Shown here: piece after piece, positions 56,200 through 64,000 of the stretch
How positions within the stretch are numbered: the first letter of the stretch is position 1
Layout: every line of letters begins with the position of its first letter
Assembly (NCBI GenBank): GCA_030770425.1
Contig: JASJFT010000026.1
Span: 269,502-333,501 of the forward strand
Origin: Darksidea phi
Lineage: Eukaryota > Ascomycota > Dothideomycetes > Pleosporales > Lentitheciaceae
Direction: 5' to 3'
Length of the DNA stretch: 64,000 nucleotides
The notes under the pieces: model-generated
Told to the model about the DNA's origin: nothing
Databases searched by the model: none
What the model saw: only the letters and a program-made list of their open reading frames with translations
Translations under genes and position numbers: made by a program

Positions 56200-57471
56200 T
56201 CACCCTCCACCGTCTGCAGCGCTCTCCAACCACTCGCCAACAGCCTGCCTCTTCTCCTTCTCCGAATTGATCATACACATCGCCGTAGCCACAATAATAC
56301 GATAAAACCACGTCTTCTTCAATCTTAGCACTCCCAGCGTCTCATCCTCCTCGAGCCCCATCGTGCCAATAGGCTCCACATATTGCCCCGCGAGCTGCAG
56401 AATGACGCTGTCGAAAAGCTCCAGCCGACCGCACTTCTTGCTCGACACCGAGCACGTGTATGTTCCCAAACATACTTCTGGTTTGAATGATAGGTCAGCC
56501 TCACCGGTGGCTGGAATCTTTGCGACGAGTTTGAGGTGGCTATAACGGACGAACATGCCGCAGAAGCTCGGCTTCTTGATAGTTTTGGTGCCCTTCCAGT
56601 AGAAGTCGATGTTGCTGTAGTGAAAATGATACTGGCGCGTATGGCGTGAGAAAGGATGTTCCCATTTCAGGTACACGACTCCTTCTGCTTGAGCGGGACA
56701 CTCTTCCTCCGCAGCTGCTGAATCAACGGGGTCATCGGGGTCTGGCCCGATGCCAGCTTTGCGATTCGCCTTGACTCCATGCACATAAGCTTTGCCGGAC
56801 TCGCCCCATAGTCGCCATGTCCTGACCTTGTACCCTTTCAGCTTCTTATCGTTCGCTTTCAGTTCCTCCTTGTTTCCCCCATTGTGCTTCCAGGCGACCA
56901 CTCCTCTTGGGTCCAGTACCCCAGTAGCAAACTGGTATCCATACTGCAGCTTGTACCTTCTCCAGAAGGCGCTTCCATGTATGAGCACTGCCAGCGTCGC
57001 ATTCTTATCCTCGCCGGCGTATAAGACCAGTGGTGGGTCGTGGAAGGCCAGATATGGAGCATGTAGGAAGAAAGCTCCTCCACAGTTTTTATATTCGGAT
57101 TCCGCTTGAGGATCGGGTTCGGGTTCGGCTTTGGCTTCTGCTACGACGCCTTGCTTCGCTTTCTTAGCTGCGCGTCTCACTGCACTCCTGGCACTCTCGT
57201 GCTTGAGGTCTACTCTAGATTGGATGCGCTTGTGCTGCTCTTTTTCGATGTAGATGTGGTAGGTCGTCCGCGCAGTATCCGGATCGTTCGGTTTCGAGGC
57301 GGTCGTTAGGAGACGGGTGACTGGCACATCGTTTCGCACCAAGGTCGAAGAGAGGACCGATCCCTATCCTAAGTCAGTCTCTCTCCTTTAAGAAGCGAAA
57401 TAGTAAACGCGACTTACTCCACCACCCGCATTCTCGAGTAATCTTGAATCTGTGCTCACCGTGCTTGCCAT
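56200..57471 (-). CDS. Conserved fungal protein of unknown function, 405 residues
   Basis: Two exons, complement(join(56200..57363, 57418..57471)), give 405 residues. It begins MASTVSTDSRLLENAGGG. The splice acceptor at 57364 is used because an earlier AG leaves an in-frame stop. A basic helical stretch (KRIQSRVDLKHESARSAVRR, then AAKKAKQG) precedes a beta-rich region with many aromatic residues (CGGAFFLHAPYLAFHDPPLV, FWRRYKLQYGYQF, VVYLKWEHPFSRHTRQYHFH, FYWKGTKTIKKPSFCGMFVR, YSHLKLVAKIP) and a final helix near ATAMCMINSEKEKRQAVGEW. No signal peptide or membrane span. I know similar sequences only as hypothetical proteins of ascomycetes. Its 3' end lies about 240 bases from the mRRF start on the same strand. 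Confidence 0.82.
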
Positions 57472-58520
57472 ACCTCTACAAACGGCATCTTTGCATTGGC
57501 GTCCCTACAACGAGTCCTGAGGGCTCTCTTTATCTTGTGTCAGCTCATCACGGCTGGAAACCGACATACGAGCTCCTAGATGTTCAAAAGATTGGCCGTT
57601 TAACGAGATTGGGTTGCCAAGCTTCCACAGCCTCCACGCACTCATCGCATTGCTCGTGTTCCGACGATACAGCCTTGCAGGCCGGTGACTTGATTACTCC
57701 GACAGAGTTATAAGGCTCCCAAGGGCGCAGGTGGCACAACTCTAGAATGTGGTTATATGAGGCAGCTGAGAGAGGAGAGGACGTCGTTCTAAAGAGGGGA
57801 CAGAGAACGCCAAGTCATAGCTCGCTTTTATTAGCTGATGTTCTACGATTGTACCCTTTTTCTACGTCTGATAGAGAGCTAGGATTTTGACGTTGTCTAC
57901 TACTTAGATTAGTGGTATTTGTAAGTATGGTTCTTGTTAAAATAAACTTTCTGCTGGATGCAGAATTTGAGTGTGGAGACAGTGTTCTTGAGAGAGGACA
58001 AGGCCCCAACAACTGTATACCATAGCAGTGCTCCGACACCGCACGGCGAACATCTTGCATCGGCTTTTACCGCCGCTTAACCCTATCGTTCCGAGGTCGT
58101 GCAGGTATTCAAGCCATCGTGGCACAACATAAGCAGGTCGTCCTCCATGTCTTACCTATTGACTGCCCCTTCAGGAATACTTAAGAGTTTCGGCTTGGAA
58201 TCAAGTTGCTGGAATATGACTGGTTGTCAGACGGCTCGGCAGCTGAGACACGGTAGAAGTGGAAGTAAATCTGGTATGTTGTACAAACGGAATCGGCGAT
58301 GGTACCCAGCTATCGTCCAGAGGAAATATCGGGCCGATGGGTGGATGCCGGAATGCGGAATCGATAGGTTTCCGCTCGGAACGCATTTTGCTCTTGGCAC
58401 TCCATCCCGACTATCTCCGCCAGCATCAGTGATGACGTCCTTGGGTTTTTGTTCTCCGCTCAGCTTTCAGCCAGACCTTCCTTGTATCATCCTAATTGCT
58501 CGTATTCTGCATATAGCTAC
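57472..58520. other. Divergent intergenic region
   Basis: About 1 kb between two divergent genes. Plus-strand open frames at 57444-57713 and 58099-58734 are shadows or non-coding. The last 150 bases are the likely promoter and 5' UTR of the DUF1992 gene. Confidence 0.5.
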
Positions 58521-60260
58521 ATGCCCGCGTCCTCAGCCTTCTTGCCATATACCTGTGCTCGCTGTTTGCGTGCGAAACGCGCCGTTCCAGCTCCACCGGG
58601 ATCGACCCGAGTTCGCTGTATTGCCCCCATCCTCGTACGACGATATGCAGAATCCACGACTCAGCGGAAGGTCGAGAAAGATGGGCAGCAGGAGGGTAAC
58701 ACTGAGGGAAGAGGACGAGGTGAGGAGGAGCTAAGAGGCGAAGAGCAGGATGAAGGAGCGATGTCTCGCCGTCTGCGCGATATGAGCGAAGAAGCTTTAG
58801 AAACTGGCGGTCGCTCCACCCAGAAAGCAGTATCTGAAGCTGGGTTTAGCGAAGAGCTCAAGCGTCAACTCGAAGAACGAATAGCTTCCGCAAGCTTTCG
58901 CGCCGAAAACCGTTCAGCCTTTGCTGAAGCAGAACTCCCCTTATCCGCCGGCCGCCACATACGCGATATTGCCACTGCGGATCCATGGTCAGGGACCGAG
59001 TCTATACACGATGCAAGCCTGCGCATGCTCAACGATGCACATAAGCCGTTGAAAGTAAAAGGCGGGAGGATGCCCGCGCCCGGCGCGCCGCTTCCCCGCT
59101 CAATTGACACGGGACGGAGAAGCAAAGCAGCCACAGGGACACGGCTGGCCAATGCACGAGACAGAAGCGGCCTTTACTCCAGCCTTAAAAACTCCGATAT
59201 CAACGAGCAAGAACGGCAAAAGCGTTTTCAAGAGCTCAAAGATCGCTTCTCTCCGCATGCCCGCTCCGTGGTTCCCGGTACCATCCAAGGCCTCGCCTCT
59301 CTGGCGAACGAGCGCATAGAGGATGCTATTGCGCGCGGCCAGTTCAAGAACCTGCCCAATCGCGGCAAGCAAGTGGAGCGCGATTACAACGCCTCCAATC
59401 CGTTCCTGGATACTACAGAGTACTTCATGAACAAGATCATCCAGAAACAGGAGATTGTGCCGCCGTGGATTGAAAAGCAGCAAGAGCTAGTGGCAACGGC
59501 GAACAAGTTCAGGAGTAGGCTAAGGGCGGACTGGAAGAGACATGCGGCGCGAATGATTGCAAGCAAGGGAGGGACATTACAGGACCAGATGAAGAGGGCC
59601 GAGGCATATGCCCAGGCCGAACTTATATCAAATCCGCAGAAGAAGAAGCAAGAGACACTGAACGCAGTGGACGACAATGGCCATCTATCACAAATTTCCT
59701 TATCCGGCGAACTCAAAGTCCCATCTCCAACCTCTCCAAATACCGAAGTCACAGAAGAAATCGTAGCCGAGAGAGCCACCATCGACCCCGCCAATCTCCA
59801 CCCGCCAACCGCATCTCAAGCAGAAGAGCAAACCCCCCAAAGCATTCAAGTACCTCTCCACACTCCATCTCCCTCCGTCCCACCAGCTCTCCACCCCTTC
59901 CGCGACCCCCAATGGGAAAGCACCGAAGCCGCCTACCACACCGTCGCCATCGCCGACCTGAACAGCAAAACGCGCTCCTACAACCTTCAAGCCCCAGATC
60001 TAGCAAAGAAGCCGTACTTCTCTCTTCAAAGGGAGCTCAACGCTTGTTACGCGGACATCGCGCCTCAACTCGCCAACGCTATCAAAGAACGCGCTACAAA
60101 GCCTGTCAGGAAGGTTGAAGGATTTGGGCAGAGTTTGGGTGGAGGGGGAGGGGGTGGAGTTATGGATAGGTTGGTTGGCGAGAGGGTTAGGGTGAGGGAT
60201 GAGAGAATTGAGAAACAGTATGGTTTTAGGCAGTTTTGGAAGGATGTTTGGGGGGCGTAG
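58521..60260 (+). CDS. DnaJC28-like (DUF1992) protein, probably mitochondrial
   Basis: One exon of 579 residues. The first about 45 residues are Ala/Arg/Pro-rich with two cysteines and end in RYAESTTQRK, which fits a mitochondrial presequence. An acidic/Arg-rich linker follows. The DUF1992 domain (conserved in DnaJ homologue subfamily C member 28) lies at about 250-325: VPGTIQGLASLANERIEDAI, ARGQFKNLPNRGKQVERD, LDTTEYFMNKIIQKQEIVPP, WIEKQQEL. A second conserved block is near the end (TRSYNLQAPDLAKKPYFSLQ, RELNACYADIAPQLANAIKE), then FRQFWKDVWGA. No J domain with HPD is present, so it is not itself a co-chaperone of the usual type. The start is the ATG at 58521; the longer frame upstream has no earlier ATG. 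Confidence 0.88.
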   Translation: MPASSAFLPYTCARCLRAKRAVPAPPGSTRVRCIAPILVRRYAESTTQRKVEKDGQQEGNTEGRGRGEEELRGEEQDEGAMSRRLRDMSEEALETGGRSTQKAVSEAGFSEELKRQLEERIASASFRAENRSAFAEAELPLSAGRHIRDIATADPWSGTESIHDASLRMLNDAHKPLKVKGGRMPAPGAPLPRSIDTGRRSKAATGTRLANARDRSGLYSSLKNSDINEQERQKRFQELKDRFSPHARSVVPGTIQGLASLANERIEDAIARGQFKNLPNRGKQVERDYNASNPFLDTTEYFMNKIIQKQEIVPPWIEKQQELVATANKFRSRLRADWKRHAARMIASKGGTLQDQMKRAEAYAQAELISNPQKKKQETLNAVDDNGHLSQISLSGELKVPSPTSPNTEVTEEIVAERATIDPANLHPPTASQAEEQTPQSIQVPLHTPSPSVPPALHPFRDPQWESTEAAYHTVAIADLNSKTRSYNLQAPDLAKKPYFSLQRELNACYADIAPQLANAIKERATKPVRKVEGFGQSLGGGGGGGVMDRLVGERVRVRDERIEKQYGFRQFWKDVWGA

Positions 60261-60953
60261 ATGGGCGTAGTTAGCAGACTCTTTACATACCCTGCAAACT
60301 ACCACTTCTTCTGGAAAAAAGCGCATGCAAATATAATCTACATCGAACTGTTGTTGCAGAAACCTTCAAAATCGGAACACTAGTGTGGCATGACTTTTGT
60401 GGTTAGGAGTTAAATTGAGGGGTATAAGTGACCGGGGCTTCTGGGCAGAAAGGCCAATGGTGGGGGGGAAGGAGGAGAGGGCAGCGATACAGAGCGTCAA
60501 GATGCAATACCGTAAACTTGACTTGTCTAAGGATAGATGTACATAGTAGCTTGTTCGATGGCCCGGTGCATCTAGTTCAATGTACGATTGATTGGGTGCT
60601 GTGCTCTATACTGGAAGTCATGATACATTATTGTTTTCTATTCATGCTCCTTGTACCTCTATCTAGCTCCGATCGGTGCGTACTGTATAATATACTCGCA
60701 ATATCGATACGCATCCATCCAACCCGAGCTGATATCCAACCCTTGATCCGGGCGAGGACGCACCTACCCAAACGTTCGATAGACACCCGCTTCGTCAAAT
60801 GACATGCTTCTGCCAATATACCATCGGGACAGCGTCGATCCGCTCCGTCTTACCAACCTACAGTCAAGGTCCGGCCTGTTCACTGTTCATCACGTAGTGC
60901 AGGTTCGGATCGTAGATCGTAGAGCGTTCCTCCATGATCAGAATCCTCGAAAA
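60261..60953. other. Convergent intergenic region
   Basis: 693 bases between the 3' ends of the DUF1992 gene and the Ser-rich gene. No supported gene. Confidence 0.5.
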
Positions 60954-63374
60954 TCAAGCACCGACAACACAGACTCGAATACTCGTACCAGTACTGACCC
61001 CGCTATCACTCCTCACCCTCCCCGTTCTGGTCTCTGTAGACTGCTTCCCCACTTCGCTGTCGACGACTCGCGCATTTGGTGTTTCCGTGTCGCGTGCTTG
61101 CCTCGCGAACGCCTCGTCGTGATCCAGGCCGCCTATACGACACACCGGTGCTGTGACTCTCTGGCTTGTACCATCATACGGCTGACAAAAGCAGGCGCGC
61201 ATCGTATGGCCTGTAATTTGTCCGATGCCGCTCTCGGATCGTTGATGGGGTGCACGCTTCTTCAATGTCCTACCCTTTTGGGAACGAGAGGACAAGGTAT
61301 TGCGTCGAGATCGGGTCGCTTCACTATCGAAGAGACAGGACATTGAGCGTCCGGAAGAGGAGTTGCGCTTCGCGTGAGTAGAAGAGGAGGGGATTCCACT
61401 GCGAGGTGTGAGGCTGTGTGGGCGGACCACACCGCCGCAGCCCTTGACTGTTAGCCCTGGGTTGATCATTGTTACGGAATTGTTAGTTGAATCGGGCGTA
61501 ATCTGTGATCTCTCTGGTTGTCGATAGTTGTGGTGATGCCGCAGATGCTCGGGCAATGGAACGAACGATTGAGGCGGGGTCGTTATAGGAATGGGCGCTG
61601 GTCTGGCAGGAGGAAGACCCGCAGATGCGGAGAGGGCATCGTAGGCTGTCGACGCTTGGGTATTGTTATAGAACGATGTTGACGTCGTCGGTGTGCCTGA
61701 AAAATATGAGTTTGAACAAGATATGTCAGTTGATGGCGGAGAGCTGCTCTCTGCCTGTATCAGGTTGCCAGAAGGCGAGTAGAAGGATATCTTTGGCGTT
61801 GTGGAGTTGGGATGTACGATACCCTCCGCCGCAGCGATAGGGAGAAGGGCTGATAAAGCCGAGGATGTTATGGAGCGAGATGGAAATTGTTTCGCGTCTC
61901 TTTGCTGGCATTTCGACGGCTCCAGAGAACGCTCTATGCACTCCTTAGGGGTGAACCATACAGGGGTGACCGAGCGCCGAGCTGGGTGCGGAAACTCATG
62001 TTGCAGGTCGAGATCAACACCCAAGACCGTGCTAGAGTATGATGTGGACATGGTGCTACAGAAACTAGCATTTCGACTTGTGTTTCGGGCATGGTCGTGC
62101 TCTGGAAGCGAATATCGAGCTTGAAGCTCATCTCGGCTGTGAGGGCGAAGCGTTGCGGCGCCAGGGTAAACGTGGTACGGTGTCACATCGCGTGATTCTG
62201 GAACTACAGGTCGTACAGATGGCTTTGGTTCTGCTCCCTCTCTTGGGCGCGATAGGTTAACGACAGGAAGTAGGTGGGAAGTAAGACCCAGTTCGGTACC
62301 GAAGTCGGAAGTAGGCGGAGGAAGATGCAGTATAGGCGGGTAGACCCCAGCTGAAGGCCCAGAGCCTATGCTCAAACTGTGCCGATTTCTAGTCCGAGTA
62401 TCACTAGCAGCATGAGGCGTGATAAAAACATCCGTATGCGAATCCGAGTGCGGGCCTTGAGCAATGGCTAAGACAGGTAAGGCCTGTTTGCCTAGTCGGG
62501 CGTTTTCACGTTCCTCGCCTTGTTGAGTTTGTGGGCTGATATGGGCAGGTTCTGACCGCTCTCCACGGCAATTTGACAAATTGGCATTTGTCGTTGAGGA
62601 AGAGTCAGACCGATTCCGTGAGCCGCCTCGAACACTATACAAGGCGCCTCGTAGAAGGCCTTTCAGACCTTTGCCGTGGAGAAGACCCTCGACTTCACAG
62701 GGTTGAGCCGAGCAAGGCTGAGAAGACTTGTGAACGGGGTGAGCGGGCGCGGCTAGTTCTTGAAACGTAGCAATCTCGCCGCACGGCTGCTGCAACTCGG
62801 CATCGGAAAGTTTGGACGCCAAGTGCATGTTATTCTCTTGATGTGCTTCTTCTTTGATACCCTTGAGTGCTTTCTCATCAAAGCTTCGGGAAGCTCGATA
62901 GGGGGCATGTCCGGGCGATAGGTTCTCGGTGGCCCGAAGGGAAGGGAACCGGCCGACGCTGAGAAGTGAGCCCCGAGAGCTGAGTGTAGAAACGGAGCGG
63001 CGCTCAACGATGGTAGCGAGGGGCGCGCCATTGGAGCGATTTGCGAATCGGACGGCCAGATGGTATGGGGCGGCTCGCGGTCTGCTCTGCTGCTGCTCCC
63101 ACACCATCGGGGTAGTTTGGCCCCCGGTTTCGGCTGTGACTCCTGCATCACCATCGTCGTTGTCATGAGGGATGTTAGACGGCACGTCCGAGCTCACAAA
63201 GGCTTTGTAATAGGTGAAGGGATCCTGGATGTGCGCGTCATGGGGGAGACACTCGGCTGCCGTATCTGCCAAGCTCGCATCAGCTCGGTATGGCGCCGTG
63301 GCCGAGTTTTGCGCGCCCTTTTGACTGTTGCTGTGAACCCGGAGTTTGGGATCGTGGCACTGGGCGAACGACAT
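60954..63374 (-). CDS. Large Ser/Pro-rich, mostly disordered protein of unknown function, 806 residues
   Basis: One exon of 806 residues from the ATG at 63374 (MSFAQCHDPKLRV). The frame stays open about 90 bases further upstream without an ATG, so a first exon further up is possible. Ser-rich stretches with RSVSTLSSRGSLLSVG and RASRSFDEKALKG resemble phosphorylation or 14-3-3 sites. A basic Ser/Arg block lies at about 685-740 (AKRNSSSGRSMSCLFDSEA, RSRRNTLSSRSQKGRTLKKR). The C-terminal 80 residues contain CFCQPYDGTSQRVTAPVCRI and look more ordered. No named domain, signal peptide or membrane span. The unbroken 2.4 kb frame with coding composition makes it a real gene. Confidence 0.8.
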   Translation of the reverse strand: MSFAQCHDPKLRVHSNSQKGAQNSATAPYRADASLADTAAECLPHDAHIQDPFTYYKAFVSSDVPSNIPHDNDDGDAGVTAETGGQTTPMVWEQQQSRPRAAPYHLAVRFANRSNGAPLATIVERRSVSTLSSRGSLLSVGRFPSLRATENLSPGHAPYRASRSFDEKALKGIKEEAHQENNMHLASKLSDAELQQPCGEIATFQELAAPAHPVHKSSQPCSAQPCEVEGLLHGKGLKGLLRGALYSVRGGSRNRSDSSSTTNANLSNCRGERSEPAHISPQTQQGEERENARLGKQALPVLAIAQGPHSDSHTDVFITPHAASDTRTRNRHSLSIGSGPSAGVYPPILHLPPPTSDFGTELGLTSHLLPVVNLSRPREGAEPKPSVRPVVPESRDVTPYHVYPGAATLRPHSRDELQARYSLPEHDHARNTSRNASFCSTMSTSYSSTVLGVDLDLQHEFPHPARRSVTPVWFTPKECIERSLEPSKCQQRDAKQFPSRSITSSALSALLPIAAAEGIVHPNSTTPKISFYSPSGNLIQAESSSPPSTDISCSNSYFSGTPTTSTSFYNNTQASTAYDALSASAGLPPARPAPIPITTPPQSFVPLPEHLRHHHNYRQPERSQITPDSTNNSVTMINPGLTVKGCGGVVRPHSLTPRSGIPSSSTHAKRNSSSGRSMSCLFDSEATRSRRNTLSSRSQKGRTLKKRAPHQRSESGIGQITGHTMRACFCQPYDGTSQRVTAPVCRIGGLDHDEAFARQARDTETPNARVVDSEVGKQSTETRTGRVRSDSGVSTGTSIRVCVVGA

Positions 63375-63924
63375 GATTGCCGATGCGGGTCGCAACAGTA
63401 TGCCAGGGATGATGGTGCCGCCAAAGGTTCGCTCTGTGGGCGGTGGTGCCACGTTCAAACCCAAGAGCTCAACATCGAGTTACTCCGCTTTCGCCTTCCG
63501 CCTTCCGGACATCCCACGAGGAAATAGCGTCCATGCGGATGGTGTTGGGCAAGAAGGGGCGCGTTGCATGAAGGCTGACTGTCCTTCCTTTGGTGACACC
63601 CCCTGAGCGTCCCTAGGCGACCAAGTGAGAGCCATGCATATCTTTCGAAACACAGGCGTACTTTGCATTGGTCAGAACACCATAGACCCAATAGAGGGCA
63701 CAACTGACCTTCGGTCTCGCAGCGGAACATGCTGATGAAGGCTGAAGAAGCAATTCGGCAGGTGTTGAATGCGATATAGCATCTGCCTGTCAAATTGTAT
63801 AATACTCGCTCATTGTTGCCCAGAGCAATCGCACCTGCAGCCCGTCAACGGCAACATGGCTCTTACGTGTCGAGTTGATAGCCGGCGAGGCTCACACCAA
63901 GTGCATACGCTCCGTCACACAAGA

Positions 63925-63925
<1 letters not shown>
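63375..63925. other. Upstream region of the Ser-rich gene
   Basis: 551 bases that could contain the promoter and a short first exon of the Ser-rich gene. Open frames on the minus strand at 63455-63793 do not show a clear start plus donor. Confidence 0.4.

Positions 63926-64000
<75 letters not shown>
63926..64000 (+). repeat. Poly-G run at the window end
   Basis: Seventy-five consecutive G up to the last base. It matches the tract that borders the N gap at 17.3 kb and is most likely an assembly or sequencing artefact at a contig edge. Confidence 0.9.

Noticed and set aside
1..64000. A secondary-metabolite cluster joining the P450, laccase, bZIP factor, RTA1 protein and enoyl-reductase-like gene
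   Set aside because: No polyketide synthase, peptide synthetase or terpene synthase is present, and these genes are 10-45 kb apart with housekeeping genes between them.

Overview
The window is nuclear DNA from a filamentous ascomycete (Pezizomycotina; Dothideomycetes is my best guess, by inference only). The evidence is the short 46-87 nt introns with GTANGT donors and CTNAC-type branch sites, gene spacing of about 0.3-2.5 kb, and the gene set itself: AzgA purine permease, ascomycete laccase, LIS1/NudF, XMAP215/Alp14, a DUF3425-type bZIP factor, an RTA1 protein and a fungal mitochondrial calcium uniporter. Nothing looks bacterial, plasmid-borne or viral. No CRISPR array, rRNA or convincing tRNA was found. 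Exon limits were worked out by hand from splice signals, reading phase and family motifs.

Layout. 1-8.95 kb is gene-poor: a complete cytochrome P450 (1629-3550) is followed by about 5.4 kb of decayed, repeat-bearing DNA that includes an inverted, broken copy of the P450 promoter and start. 8.9-13 kb holds riboflavin biosynthesis (RIB3) and the AzgA purine permease, both on the minus strand. 14.6-16.3 kb is a CorA-like membrane protein with an unresolved middle. 17.2-17.4 kb is a poly-G tract ending in a 10-N assembly gap. 17.9-19.6 kb is the mitochondrial calcium uniporter (MCU). 20.6-22.8 kb is a laccase, and 25.5-26.9 kb a Thr-rich secreted protein. 29.3-34.3 kb is a divergent pair of microtubule genes (Alp14/Stu2 and NudF/LIS1). 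36.7-42.9 kb has a 95-residue unknown protein and two adjacent long proteins with disordered tails. 44.0-45.3 kb is a DUF924 domain followed in frame, after one stop codon, by EF-hands. 45.6-48.2 kb is a divergent bZIP factor and NAD(P)H-type reductase. 49.1-49.5 kb is a small secreted cysteine-rich protein. 50.1-54.4 kb holds two multi-span membrane proteins. 55.0-60.3 kb holds mitochondrial ribosome recycling factor, an unknown protein and a DnaJC28-type (DUF1992) protein. 61.0-63.4 kb is an 806-residue Ser-rich unknown. The last 75 bases are pure G.

The genes do not form one pathway. There is no polyketide or peptide synthetase and no obvious secondary-metabolite cluster. The clearest local links are the divergent Alp14/NudF pair (both act at microtubule plus ends), the divergent bZIP/reductase pair, and several mitochondrial proteins (MCU, mRRF, DnaJC28-like) without operon-like organisation. 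I did not find a convincing new biological system. The most unusual locus is the DUF924/EF-hand arrangement, with its in-frame stop and two compensating frame changes.
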